This document shows, piece by piece, positions 43,076 to 54,828 of a stretch of 64,000 bases of DNA. Positions within the stretch are counted from its first letter, which is position 1, and every line of letters begins with the position of its first letter. The notes under the pieces were generated by a model. That model did not search any database. It was not told where the DNA came from and was given only the letters and a program-made list of their open reading frames with translations. Both the position numbers and the translations under genes were made by a program. The stretch spans positions 471,604,740-471,668,739 of the forward strand of contig CM042686.1 of NCBI GenBank assembly GCA_023614405.1, read 5' to 3'. The stretch comes from Avena insularis (taxonomy: Eukaryota; Streptophyta; Magnoliopsida; Poales; Poaceae).

Positions 43076-43562
43076 TGACGAGGGTTTAACTCATCAATGC
43101 CCATTGTTATGGACTTGGGTTTTGGAGAAGGAGGGAGCGCTGGAGACATCTATCGGCTAGCAAACAAGCACACAAGGGATAAAGATTTACCCAGGTTCAG
43201 GCCTCGTAGAGGTCCCTACTCCTGCCTGTCTGCTCGTGGAATTATCGAAGGAACCGAAGGCTACAATGGTGCACAGATGCAATCTGACGAGGGTGGTGGA
43301 AACTAGGGTTGCGTGTGTCCTCCTCGCCGCCCCCTCCTAGCCCTTATATAGATAGGCTAGGTCTCGGATAGCAGGTCGAGTCGGTTACAAGTTAGGGTTT
43401 TTCCCTTCAAACTTTCTATCTTTAACTTCTTCTTGTTCTTCAAGCAATCGAGAGTCCGTAGGTTACTCGAGTCCTTCATTTGGCCTTTAACGACACCGTG
43501 GGCCTGTACGTATTTAGACTGTATATACCAAACTCGAGTACCTGTAGGGTATACCCATGTCA
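43076..43562 (-). repeat. 5' LTR of the Tat-type Gypsy
   Basis: On the minus strand the 487-bp LTR begins TGACATGGGTATACCC and ends AACCCTCGTCA just before the primer site. A TATA box (CTATCTATATAAGGGC, minus, about 43335-43350) lies in its centre. There is no second copy in the window, so neither age nor target duplication can be measured. Confidence 0.75.
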
Positions 43563-44314
43563 GTGGGAAAAGTAGAGTGTGCCTCTGTTGGATATTATAA
43601 GAACAATATTCGTATTTCAGTTCTCACTACATGAAAAAACGCTAAGCTTCTCTCAAGAAAACTATGTGTACAAACTACAAAGATTATCTTTTATGTATAT
43701 TCTACCATTAAAGAATGGTTCAGATTCCATTTTAAGATTTCGTTTGATAAGGTTGTCTACATGAAATTTTGTTATCTCAGCCCTACCACTACTTTACACG
43801 ATTTCTCTATTCTCAGACACTAACAGTTTGTCTGCAACGTACAGGCACTCAGATAAGCATCCAATTACAAACTCCTAAAGCAGAGCATTGTATCTTTTTG
43901 TCTGTAATAAGAACTAATAGGTAACATGCAACCAACTATAATTTGGGGTATAAACTGTAGGTGCAGGTGACACAAGCGTAACAGATAAACAGAGGGGGTG
44001 CTCCTTAGTGTTCTTAGTGGCAAAAAATTTGACGGTTATTAGCCGCTGTGTCGTAACAGTTTTCTATTTTTTTCTCTCACGGTTGGCTATAGGTGCTTGT
44101 CAGATACTCACCGGCGGTCTCCACTTGAATTCTGGGTGTCTTGCTTGTTACTTAATAATTTACATTGCCATATTGTGAGAGTAAAATGCTTCCTACTTGT
44201 GTGACTCATTATTTGTTGACCTGTTGTATGGACTTTCAATGCTAAATTGTTACTTGAACTCGAATTATTAATGTTGTTGTATGCCTTGGGTCGTCTGGGA
44301 ACGTAAGTTTAATA

Positions 44315-44478
44315 CTCTCTCTATTTAGAAATAACTGACTTGTGTTTGTCTAGATTTGAATGTATCTATGCACTAAATAACTGACTTTAGTTTGTCTAGA
44401 TTCGAATGTATCTAGACACATTTTAGTGTATAGATATATTTAAATCTAGACAAAGCCAAGTCAGTTATTTCTGGAGAG
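44315..44478. mobile_element. Stowaway MITE with a G-tract at its right end
   Basis: It begins CTCTCTCTATTTAGAAATAA after TA and its inverse TTATTTCTGGAGAG closes it. The interior has inverted and direct copies of TTTGTCTAGATT(C/T)GAATGTATC. The right TA target is missing, replaced by a run of G. Confidence 0.7.
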
Positions 44479-44512
44479 GGGGGTGGGGGGTGGGGTGGGG
44501 GGTGGGGGGTGG
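44473..44512 (+). repeat. G-rich tract, possible G-quadruplex
   Basis: The plus strand reads GGAGAGGGGGGTGGGGGG, then TGGGGTGGGGGGTGGGGGGTGG, with five runs of four to six G separated by single T. Such spacing satisfies the usual G4 pattern. It directly abuts the right end of the Stowaway. Confidence 0.85.
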
Positions 44513-45171
44513 AGTACATGCTTCATTTCTTGTTTTCCAAATTGTATAAATTATATTTATGGCGTCAGTTATACTATTTTCCTTATTATAAAAATAAAGA
44601 TTTGGAAGACCAGTTAGACTATTATACTTACCATGGAAAATATTGAAGCATTACTATTCTTCCATACATAATCTTTGCTCGAGTAACATTGTGATCTATA
44701 TTGGCCGGTGTTTGTATGCCATGTGAGTTAGTGGTAATTGTACTAGGCACGTTTTTTTTATTACAAATTCTTTGGTTTTGTAGATGGTGGCCGGTTGGAA
44801 AATACTGAAAATGAGCCGGCAAGATCTCACTGAAGCTTATGAAGACTCTTTTACATGGATGCATTTCTAATGCACCGATGTTTATTTTTTCACACTCGCT
44901 GGAACAATTTGCAATGGATTATTAATTACATGCAGTGCAATGTATTGCTTCATTACCGTCTCAATTCCTTTAACTATAGTTGTCTATACAAATTATGTTC
45001 ATGTTACTCGTTAAGATTTGATCTAAGAGTATAATATGTATGTAATTTTCAGCTGAGATTCCATGCGATTAAACCCTATAAAACTTACAGCTAAAATACT
45101 GTCTCGCTTTTGGCCTTGGCGCCAGGGGCACACAGGTCATCTAGTTTCAAAAAATGATTTAACCTTACGGA

Positions 45172-46832
45172 TCACGTGGACTTCGGCAAGGTGATCCTCT
45201 CTCTCCATTCCTATTATTATTCGTCGCTGACGGTTTCTCGGTACTGTTGAAACAAGCTACAACACAACATGTTATCACACCGGTGAAAATTTGTCCACGG
45301 ACGTCGGGTGTGTCACACCTCTTGTTCGCCGACGACACAATGCTCTTCTTCAAGGCTAGGAATCAGGAAGCGGTATAGGTGAAAAGGGCTCTCGATGCTT
45401 ATGGGAAAGCTACTGTCCAACTGATTAATCATGCCAAGTGCTCTACCTTGTTTAGTCTAGGTTGACTGGAGAATGTACAGGAAGGGATACGGGATATACT
45501 CAAGTACAAAGGCCAAATTTTGAGGAAAAATACCTGGGGCTCCCAACTCCCGAAGGCATAATGCGAAGAGGGAAATTGCAGAACCTACAAGTTCGTTTTA
45601 CCAAAAGGTTCATGGAGTGAGGCGATGGCTTCCCGTCACAAGCTGCCAAGGAGGTGCCCATAAAAGCTATCGCGGAAGCAATACTGACGTACATAATGGG
45701 AGTGTTCAAACTTCCGCTGGGGCTACGTGATGATCTGAATCAGATGATATGAAAGTACTGGTGGGGATCGAAGGAAGGAAAATAAGAACATACTGGAAAT
45801 CATGGGAAGCCCTCACGCATCCGAAAAATCAAGGGGGCCTAGGGTTTAAGGACTTCCGGCTGTTTAACGAGGCCCTCCTCGTCCGCGAAGCCTAGAGATT
45901 GCTAACAAAACTGGAGAGCCTGTGTGCTACAATTATTAAAAGCACAATATTATCCTAATGGTTGTTTGGAAGACACTATTGTTGCAGGCAATGCATCGTT
46001 GACTTGGCAGGCGATACAACATGGTTTGCAACTGCTTAAGAAATGTCTCGTCTGGTGGGTTGGCAACGGTGACCAGATCCGAATCTGGCAAGACCCGTGG
46101 CTGCTGAGACCGGATTCGTACCGGCCGATCACATCGCGTGGGAACTGTGGGATGCGGAAGGTGGTCGAACTACTCTCGGCTACCAGAGAATGGAAGCTGG
46201 AACTACTGCATAAGTTCTTCTCACCGATCGATTGTGCAGTGATTACCAAGATCAAAGCTTCTCCATAATGGTTAGAGGATGTGTTCGCGTGGGCTCCTGG
46301 TCATCGCGGCATGTTCACGATCAGGAGTGCCTACAAGCTTGCATGGGATGATCTTCAGCGCACGTCTACGTGCGCAACGAGCAGGGCATCGGACAGCAAC
46401 TGTGCCATCTGGGACACGGTGGGGGGTGCCCTGCTCCCCCAAAGGTACGCGTGTTTGCTTGGAGGCTGGTTAAAAATTCCCTAGCGACAATGGAAACAAA
46501 AAAAGAAGGAATATGAAGATATCTGACATTTGTGCTCTCTGTGGCATGGAATGTGAGGACACATACCACACATTTTGCAGGTGTCCCATGACGCGAGCTC
46601 TCTGGGAGGCGATGAGGGAGACTAGGTCACTACTAGAGTTCATTCCTAATACCGGCAGAGAGTGGTTGTTTTAGGCCCTAGACAAAGCATCGGCGCAGGA
46701 GAGGCTGATGATGTTGATGATGTTCTGGCGCATATGGCATGTGCGCAATGAGATAACTCATGAGAAGAAGGCACCGCCAATAGAAGCTTCTCGACGTTTC
46801 CTGTGTGGCTATGTGAACTCGCTCCTAGTGCT
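45172..46832 (+). pseudogene. LINE reverse transcriptase and zf-RVT region
   Basis: The frame GLRQGDPLSPFL at 45179 is followed by SHLLFADDTMLFFKA (catalytic FADD). Then follow LINHAKCSTLF, KYWWGSKEG, HPKNQGGLGFKDFRLFNEAL and, in 45924-46268, LLKAQYYPNG, LVWWVGNGDQIRIWQDPWLL. The zf-RVT part continues with MFTIRSAYKLAWDD and ICALCGMECEDTYHTF. Stops and frameshifts (for example TGA at 45754, TAA at 46268) are frequent. It ends at [19 protein letters not shown] just before the Copia. Confidence 0.85.
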
Positions 46833-46961
46833 CGTTAGACTGTGTATAGCTTCTGTATATGTGTACGTATATTGTACAATTCTAACACACCCATTATATA
46901 TATGTGATAGGCCACCCCTAGAGGGTTGTGCCGGTGCCCACCCCAAAACTATTGTCTCACA
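46833..46961 (+). repeat. Copia 5' LTR (129 bp)
   Basis: It starts CGTTAGACTGTGTATAGC, where the first base has changed from the T of TGTTAG, and ends ATTGTCTCACA. Its partner is 59789-59917, starting TGTTAGACTG and ending ATTGTCTCATA. The very short LTR leaves little room for a promoter; no TATA box beyond TTATATATATG is seen. Confidence 0.93.
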
Positions 46962-47489
46962 TGGTATCAGACTTGGTTACGATCACCACTTCCGCCAAAC
47001 CCTAGCCGACACCACCGCAGATCGCTTCGCCCTCACCGTCGCTGATCCACCGCCGCCATGTCGTGTGCTTCCCGGCCTCCCTCGTGGCCCTTCTCTCCTG
47101 CCCGATCGACTCCGCCGCCATGCAGCTGCCTCCGATCGGGACGAGGAGCGTCGGCTCGTTCTTCTCCAACCAACCCTCGGCCTTCTCGTCGCTGGGGCAT
47201 GCGCTGACGGTCCACACGTCCAGCGCCCCATCGCCCGTATCCTTGGCCACCACCGTCCCGCCCTTGTCCCTCGCGCCGGGGGCCCCTACGTCGGCTTGGA
47301 TGGCCGGGATTTCTGTGTTGGGCCTTCACCGATGCACCCTGCCCTCACGGCGTCCGCGCGCGCCTCCAGCAGGATCCACACCCGCGGCGGATCTTCCCGC
47401 CTTCGGGGCGTACGCATCGCCCACGGGCTTCACGTCGGCGCCTTCACCGGCGCTAGACGTCTCTGCCCCGATGACGTACGTGCCTCCGG

Positions 47490-48402
47490 CAGTCTTCACG
47501 CGGAGCTCGCTGTCGCCACCGTTCCACTTCGGCCACCTCATCACCGTCAAGCTGTCGCCGGATAATTACATCTTCTAGCGTGCGCACGTACTTTCGCTCC
47601 TTGGGAGCCACTACCTCCTCGGCTACATCGATGGCTCTTTTCCTTGCCCCACCCCGCGCTGGTGGACAACGTGAATGACCCGGTTTATAATGCACCGTGT
47701 CTGGACAGGGCAGGACCAGGCGAACCTCTCCTCTATCTAGGGGTCGCTAACCCCGGCTGTTGCCGGGCTCATCGTCTTTGCCAAGACGTCTCATGAGGCA
47801 TGGACAATCCTCGAGCGATCCTTTGCATCACAATCGCAGGCTGGCGCCAGCGCTCTCCGTAGCGAGCTCGGCGACTGTGAGAAGATCGACTCCACGACCA
47901 CAGAATTCTACAACAAGGTTAAGACTCTTGCTGACACACTGGCATCCATTGGACAACCACTCACCGACTCCGAGTTCAACTCCTTCATCGTCAATGGCCT
48001 CGACAAGGAGTATGATGGCTTGGTCGACATCATCAACGAGCGCGGAAACTTGTCCCCCATGATGGCGCACGAGCTCTACTCGCGCCTTCTCCTCACCGAG
48101 CAGCTCGTCGAGGCGCGTTGTGCCAACCGCAGCTATGGCACCCCCTCTACGAACGCTGCTTTCAAGGGAGGACGCAGCCCCTCTGGTGCGTTGTCGTCCG
48201 GTTCGGGCAAGGCACCTTCTGCACTGTACCAACCCTCGTCGGTTCCCCCTCGTCATCGAGCTCATCAGGGGGGCGCCCGCTTCGAGTGTGCCAACTCTAT
48301 GGGCGTGACGTACACTAGGCCTCCAAGTGCCATCGTCGTTTCCAGAAGAGTTTCCTGGGCCTCGGCAATGACGGCAAGGACACGAGGAATAACGCGCTTC
48401 AG
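47490..48402 (+). pseudogene. Copia gag
   Basis: The frame begins around [10 protein letters not shown] (47549-47575), then a TAG replaces the expected Trp codon (47576). It continues with LLGSHYLLGYIDGSF and the UBN2-type gag domain: KTSHEAWTILERSFASQSQA, STTTEFYNKVKTLADTLASI, LDKEYDGLVDIINERG and ELYSRLLLTEQLVEARCANR. A remnant of the zinc knuckle (CQLYGRDVH, one Cys changed) lies near 48285. The nested Gypsy interrupts just after it at 48408. Confidence 0.85.
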
Positions 48403-48407
48403 GTTGC

Positions 48408-49919
48408 TGATGACCCACAAGTATAGGGTGTATCGCAGTATTTTCGATAAGTAAGAGTGTCGAACCCAACGAGGAGCAGAAGGTGCTGGCTAGTGGTATG
48501 GATCAGGAATTCTCTGCAAATACTTAGCAAACGGATTTTTAGGGGTTTTCGATAAAGCAAGTAAACAAAGTACGAGTAAACAAAAGACAGTAAGAATAAA
48601 TGCAGCAAGTGGCCCGATCCTTTATGCAGCAAAGGACAAGCCGGTTGTATTTCTATAGATGACCAAACGTTCTCGAGGACACATGGGAAGACTGTCAAGT
48701 GCTTTCGCTTCATATAGTCGATTAATCTTCTCTAGCTTGCTAAGTGTTGTACGGGTGAACCTGTGATAATGTACCGTCCCATCCAAGACTTAATACATAC
48801 TTGTGATTAAACCCCCTTGCAAACATCCGTAAGTACAAGAAAGTAATTAAGGTAAAACCTAACCACAGCTTTAAACTCTAAGACCCTTACGTTCCTTGTG
48901 CAATGGTTTCCTAGCGGGGGTTCAGGTTTCTGTCACTCCGGCAACCCCTACGATTAGTAGCCAAATACACAATGCATTCCCCTAGGCCCATATAGGTGAA
49001 GTGTCATGTAGTCGACGTTCACATGACACCACTAGAAGAAGTACACCACAACTTAAATAACAATCTATTGAATCTTTCTCAACACAACTCCACTACTAAC
49101 AACAAGACTTCTCCCATGTCCTCAAGAACAAAACGAACTACTCACAAGACATCATATGGATCATGATCAGAGATGGAATAATGATGTATAACAATCTGAA
49201 CATAAACAATAATTCAATGGTTCACTCAATAGCATCAACTACAAAGAGTAATCAACACCGGGAAAGTTTCCCCTATGAACTATAGCAAGATTCAACCAAT
49301 TATTATAGCAATATGGAGATGGTGATGAGGATGCTGATGGTGATGATGGTGGTGATGATGATGATGATCCCGATGAAGTCCAACTTGATGGTGGTGTTGA
49401 TGGCGACGATCTCCCCTCTCCGGGAAGGAATTCCCCCGGCAGAAATCTGTCTGCCGGAGAGATCTTTCTCTCTCGGTGTTTTCTGCCCCGCAGAGGCGGC
49501 GAAATCTTTCTGTGGTCACTCTCCGAGTCTTAAGGTTTCGGGAGGAAGATATATGCCAGAGGGGAGAGGCTGGAGTGGGCCAGGGTGGCCACACCACTCC
49601 CTGGCGCGGCCTGGGCTTGGCCGCGCCATGGGGTGGTGTGGGCCCCATGTGGCCCACCTCCACTCCATCTTCTGGCATCTTGAGTATTCTGGAAAAATAG
49701 AATTTTCCGTATATTTTCCCGGATTTTCTGATCTTCGCGAATTTTGCCACCAAACAGCACCTTTTCCATCAGAATCCTGACTACAGCGGTCCATGCTCCA
49801 AAAGTCATCAACCATGCAAAAACAGATGAAATAACATAAGTATCACCTCTCAATACAAAATATATCAATGAATAATAGTGAATTAAGACCTAGAATAGTG
49901 ATGCAAAATGGACGTATCA
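48408..49919 (-). repeat. Gypsy 3' LTR (1512 bp)
   Basis: Plus-strand ends are TGATGACCCACAAG and GGACGTATCA. It contains a GAT-rich microsatellite (49318-49376) with a 3-bp length difference from the other copy. The several 150-codon open frames in both LTR copies (for example 49313-49780) are not genes; they come from this repeat and from GC-rich sequence. Confidence 0.93.
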
Positions 49920-51900
49920 ATTCCCCCCAAGCTTAGACTTCGCTTGTCCCCAAGCGAAACTGAGCTCAATAAACATGACCTCAGGTTTATGGAGTGAAGA
50001 GTCGATAAAAGAATACGGACAAGAAGCATCACATTCATCAAATATATAGATCATAATAGAAGACAACTCACTATTATACAACTCAACTTGCAATGAGTAA
50101 AGGAAACACAATAAAGATACATAGAGTAAATCATAATTGGTAATGGCAAACTTAGCTCTTGGTCGAAGAATAGTTGATAATTTGCTGGAGTTCGCAAATA
50201 GCTGGTTTTTCAATGAAAGCTTTCAAAGTAGTAAACTTCAAGATAAGAGCAATGTGCAAAACAAGGAACATAAGAAACATGATTGAATAAATCATCATAT
50301 GAATGAATGAAACACATCAACTCAAAATACTTGTTGAGATAGAAGGGAATAGGTTTACTGACTCAACTACAAAGTAAAAGAAAGGCCCTTTAAAGAGGGA
50401 AGCAGGGATTACAAGTCTCATAAAGAGCTCCCAAAAATTATGATACTTACTAGCTTTTAGCTCTCATTGCCCCTATCATAGGCATCTTTAGGTGATTAAG
50501 GATAAAGTGAGGTCCAATCTGAGTTATATGCTTGACAGACTATAAACTGAAAATCCCAAGTCCCTTCAGTACGAGGGCCGCTCCTCATGCTACTCAAATT
50601 TAGTTACCGGTAAGTTCTTGTCATCGTAAGTATGTGTGTATCATTGAGAACCGCCAACGGGTACCCCTTGCCCGATGATACGGAAGAACCCCATATCAAA
50701 ATGACAAGGCAAGCAGACAATGAGTATCTCAGCAATCTTCTTATTTACCATGGGAAAATGGTGCTTTTTTTCTCTCTTTCCTCTTTTCATAGTATCTCTT
50801 TTTTCTTTCCTTTTTCTCAATAGCTATCTCTCTCTTTTTTTATAAGAAGAATGCTTCATAGATATCATTATGGTTACGCTGCAGGTTTCCACCATGTCAG
50901 CATGGATTAGACCAGCGGCCCAGGCGTTTCTCTAACACACATACATAACTCCATGGACTTACAAGCTCCCCTTTTATTTCACAAGCGACATCCATAAACA
51001 AAAGAGCAAGGTATCAACTGGGTATATATTTACAAGTGTTGAAAGTGTTCCTCGTGATGACGGTTACGCTAATCTGACCTATAATTTGCGAGCATATAAC
51101 TTTCATGGAGAGTTCACAATGGTTCAGGTTTATTAAGTGCGGAAAATAAAGTGTGCCATCAAGTTCGTGAGAGCTTTAATCACTAACTTTCTCATAACAA
51201 GTTTAATTTGGGAGGTAGATAAAACAGGAATTTACTTGGAATAGCAATAATGCTACTAGGTAGGTATGGTGGACACAAATGGCAAAGGTTTTGATTTAAA
51301 GGAAGTGGATGCACGAGAAGAATACCCTCTCAGTACAGGTTTTTGGCTAGCAAGGCTGGGTAGCAAGTATAAGAGTTGAAGGAAACAACCAAACATACAA
51401 GTGATAAAGACAAACATGCAATCTTACTTGGAAGCACAAAAGATCTTAACTAGAGAATACTAGACTTATGAGCAAATCAAGAAAGAAAGACGATGAAATT
51501 ATTTTTTCTTCTCTAGAGTGCTTCTATCTTTTTATTTCAACTCAAAAATAGTGTTGCTACTGACCGAGCCAGGTTTGTCAAAACCAACTAAATTAACTCA
51601 AAGATCCCAAAGTGCTACCAATACTAACAACAAGATCAATCATATAACCACGAATTGAAAACTAATATAAGCTATGCAAAAGAGTAAATGATAGAACTTC
51701 TCATTAGTACTCCATAATGGAAACTCACACCAAGGGATACAAATCTAACGAGAGAGGGGACACTTCCATAATGCAAACCATACTACATAATAACTCCTCT
51801 ATTCATGATATGACTCTACTAATAAGGTAAAAAGATAGAAGATAGTGATATGATACCGCGGCACTCCCCCAAGCTTGAAACAAACCAAGGGGATGCCAAA
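49920..51900 (-). other. Non-coding 3' internal region of the Gypsy
   Basis: AT-rich, no recognised coding sequence. A polypyrimidine block at 50762-50845 (plus strand) makes a purine-rich stretch on the element's sense strand, in addition to the tract next to the 3' LTR. The region around 52250-52430 has a C/G-rich CCTGGTGGCGCGGCC motif also seen in the LTRs. Confidence 0.5.
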
Positions 51901-51912
51901 CCTGATGACGAA

Positions 51913-52169
51913 TTACTCCTTAGGTGGTGGTGGTACTATTTTCTTAGTTGATGTGAGGTAATCTTCCAGCATCTTGCTAAGCCTATTATTCTCCCATTGA
52001 AGCATGTCCACCTTCCTCCTCAAGTCTCGGTACTTTTTGCAGAACTCCTTAGTGACTCGTAGGGATTCCATTGATGCAGGGCAAGAGACTAAAGGTACCA
52101 ACCCCCTGCTTGGGGTCTTGGAGATCTTCCTCCATCGGCTCCTGCCCTTTATCCTTGGCGGACACCATT
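51913..52169 (-). pseudogene. Second ORF with coiled coil in the non-autonomous Gypsy
   Basis: An ATG at 52169 (minus) opens a short frame that shifts after a run of five G (about 52099-52105). The rest, in the frame 52101-51913, reads ASMESLRVTKEFCKKYRDLR and KVDMLQWENNRLSKMLEDYL, a leucine/charged coiled coil, ending in KKIVPPPPKE. It lies downstream of gag where pol would be expected. I do not know its role; small coiled-coil ORFs in this position occur in related elements, as far as I can tell. Confidence 0.4.
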
Positions 52170-53301
52170 GTGCTTCTAAGCTCTCAAAGAGTATGTCCTG
52201 ACAGAAATAGATCGAAACAAAAACACGACGAAAACACGATATACGGACCTCGGGGGATCCGGGGGGGGGTTATATATTATGAAGTTTCATATCAAAAGGA
52301 AGGTACTGGGAGAAAACGGGTCGGAGGCGGAGTCCGGGGTGGCCTCACCCCCTGGTGGCGCGGCCAGGGGTGGGCCCGCACCATGGGGTGGTGTGGGCCA
52401 CCCTGGCTCCGGCTCCGTCCCTTTTTCGCTTCATAGCTTTCCTTATTGACTGAAAACTGCAAAAATATAGTTGGATTGTATTTTCGCGGAACTTTTCTTA
52501 CCAGAACTGTTACCTAGTTGGAAACGGACTCTGCAGGTTTCTGAATTTGGTATTGAGTGGATCCTTCCAGAGTCATCACTTGAATATCATCGATATCTTC
52601 ATCTTCATATACTTATTACTTGAGTCATAAAACCTTTCTCTTCCTTATTACACCATTATCTCCACTTTTCTAGAAATTTCTTTCACACAAAACTTCACAC
52701 AATTCTTATTAGCAACATTAGTATAAGTGAAGTGATAAAACCTTTTGAGTCCAACTTCAACTGAAAACCATCAAAACAAAAGCTACTGTAGCAACTCCTT
52801 CTGAAAACCCAAAAAGAATTCAAAAAGGAAATCGAATAAAGAAGCAAATGCAAGATTGGCTAAATCTGTCAAAACAGACCAGCAGGTAAAGATCAATTTT
52901 TTCGAAAATCTTCTGTTGCTCAAATCAAAAAGTGCAAAACTAACGAAAGTTAAATAACAACCTGGGGCAGAAGCACACAAAATTACAGCTCAATCCGAGA
53001 TACAAAGATCTCTCACGAATTTTTACGGTGAAGCACAAAAAATCTGTTTCGGGACAGCAACTTCCCCAAATCTTACTTCTCTCTCATTAGAGGTTGATCT
53101 TGACCCAAAAACCAAACAAAACGGATAAGGAGCGGTTATTACCAAAGTAATAACTTCCAAGACTCAAAGAAACAAAAACAAACTAAAAGCATAAACAAAT
53201 TGGGTTGTCTCCCATAAAGCTCTTTCTTTATAGCCATTAAGATGCGCATGATAATTTTGAAGAAGCTCTCATAGGGATATGATTTGAAGTGAAAGAGAGC
53301 A

Positions 53302-53928
53302 TTAAGAAGCAAAAACACCCACACATTTAAGTCTAACCCACTTCCTATGCAAGGGGATTTTGTAAACAAACAAGTTATTGAAACCAAAGGCAACTTGCAT
53401 AAGAAGGCAAAAGAAGTGCAACATAAAAACTTTCAGCATAAAACGGGGAAACTTGAGATTATTGAGATGCATAAGAACACTTTTCCCTCTCTCATAATAA
53501 CTTTCAGTATCATGCATAAACTTAACAATATAGCTATCACAAGGACTATTATAGCAATGATCACTTATTCTAACAGAAAACACGGGAATACTAGCTCTCA
53601 TAACACTACTTTGTGAAACAATATTAGAGGTATCCTTACAAAGGATAGTGTGTCCCTCTTTTTCATATTTAGCAACAAAGTCTTTCACATTTGCTATTAT
53701 AGGTTCATCAACCATTTGTTTATCACGTTCAATAGCTTTACTAGTACTTTCATTAACCATACTAGCTATCATAGAATGTTCCTTTACCTTAACTGGAAAA
53801 GGCATTTTCTCAATATAAGGTTCAGGTAAAACATGATTAGTAGTATAAACTTCAGTATTTCTTGAAGGAACACTCTTAGCAATATCTTTATAAGGCTCAT
53901 GATACTTATTCCACTTCTTTTTAGGCAC
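53302..53928 (-). pseudogene. Gypsy gag-protease remnant
   Basis: A minus-strand frame of 208 codons begins MPKKKWNKYHEPYKDIAKSV and contains TTNHVLPEPYIEKMPFPVKV and SIPVFSVRISDHCYNSPCDS. The last piece matches the entry to the aspartic protease of the Athila lineage (usually a D-x-G-A-S type motif follows), but the sequence leaves the family there. The catalytic motif is thus lost, and no RT follows. The tail of this frame (FCLLMQVAFGFNNLFVYKI) looks like unrelated sequence. Confidence 0.6.
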
Positions 53929-53955
53929 TTCAATATAGGAAGCAAAAGCCTTAAA

Positions 53956-54714
53956 CTAAGAAGCAATAACTTGAGAGTCTAGACCATAAGCATTTTTAAT
54001 ATTTTGAAAGTCGTCAGTTCCCATAAAAGATTCAATGCATTCATAATCATAATTTATACCTGACTTTCTACCTTTGTCATTCTCCCAAGCTTCAGCATTG
54101 TCTTGAATACAGTCTAGAAGGTCCCATTTAGCTTCTTCTTCCATACGAGTGAATGATCCAGCACAAGAAGCATCTAATAAATCCTTGTCATGTAGAGGGA
54201 GCCTTGCATAAAAGTTATTGATAATAATATTGTTGGGGATCTCATGAATGAGACATTTGAGCATTGGTAACTTCAATCTCCCCCAAGCTTGAGCTGTACT
54301 CTCTCCATCAAGAGGCCAAACGTTGTATATTTGATTCCGATCTTTATGAATCTCACTAGGAGGGTAAAACTTTGAATAAAAGAGAGGTACTATTTCCTCC
54401 CATTCCAGAGCTTGACCATTCTTCAGCGGCTTATACCATTCCTGAGCTCTTCCTTTCAGTGATAATGAGAATAACTTCTTCTTAACTTGATCTGTAGTAA
54501 TACCTGCACACTTGAACAACCCGCATAATTCGTGTATAAAGAGTAAATTGTCACCGGGATGGACAGTTCCATCCCTAACATAGTAGTTATCCATAACACG
54601 ATCAATAATTCTTGTAGGTATTTTGAAAACATCTTTCTCAGCAGGTGGTGGCTTATCTACTACCTTAGCAGTGGTAGCAGCATTACCAAATAAGAAACTC
54701 AGCGAATTATCCAT
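53956..54714 (-). pseudogene. Gypsy gag (open frame)
   Basis: The minus frame is open from ATG at 54714 to 53956 (about 252 codons; an in-frame upstream ATG at 54747 is also possible). It shows DNSLSFLFGNAATTAKVVDK, IPTRIIDRVMDNYYVRDGTV, GDNLLFIHELCGLFKCAGIT, SLKGRAQEWYKPLKNGQALE, YSKFYPPSEIHKDRNQIYNV, DGESTAQAWGRLK, HEIPNNIIINNFYARLPLHD and FTRMEEEAKWDLLD. These are the blocks of the retrotransposon gag domain in Athila-lineage elements. The frame is intact here, which fits a recent insertion, but the rest of the gene set is missing. Confidence 0.85.
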
Positions 54715-54828
54715 AACAAAAATAAAGCAACTAGCAGAAGTAAACAATACTCACAGTAGAAGTTTCCTTTACCAGTTCCACTCTCCAATAGTGCTTCACT
54801 CCCCGGCAACGGCGCCAGAAAATAGTCT

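Larger units (their letters stand above)
37850..43562 (-). mobile_element. Gypsy retrotransposon, Tat-type, lacking integrase and 3' LTR
   Basis: Minus-strand order is 5' LTR (43562-43076), primer site, gag, protease, RT, RNase H and a second RNase H of the archaeal type. The primer site ATTGGCGCCGTCTATGGGAA (43057-43075) is typical of grass Gypsy elements of this kind. A second RNase H after the first is known from the Tat/Ogre clade. Coding sequence stops at about 37850 with no integrase, polypurine tract or LTR, so the 3' half is lost. Frameshifts and stops (for example TGA at 39420) mark it as dead. Confidence 0.88.
43563..45171. other. AT-rich intergenic DNA with one MITE
   Basis: Apart from the Stowaway and G-tract near 44315-44512, the sequence is AT-rich without open frames of note or transposon ends. 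Confidence 0.4.

Noticed and set aside
49292..49815. Histidine-rich and other 100-170-codon frames in the LTRs (also 55714-56234)
   Set aside because: They are produced by the GAT microsatellite and GC-rich part of the Gypsy LTR and recur in both LTR copies in shifted frames.
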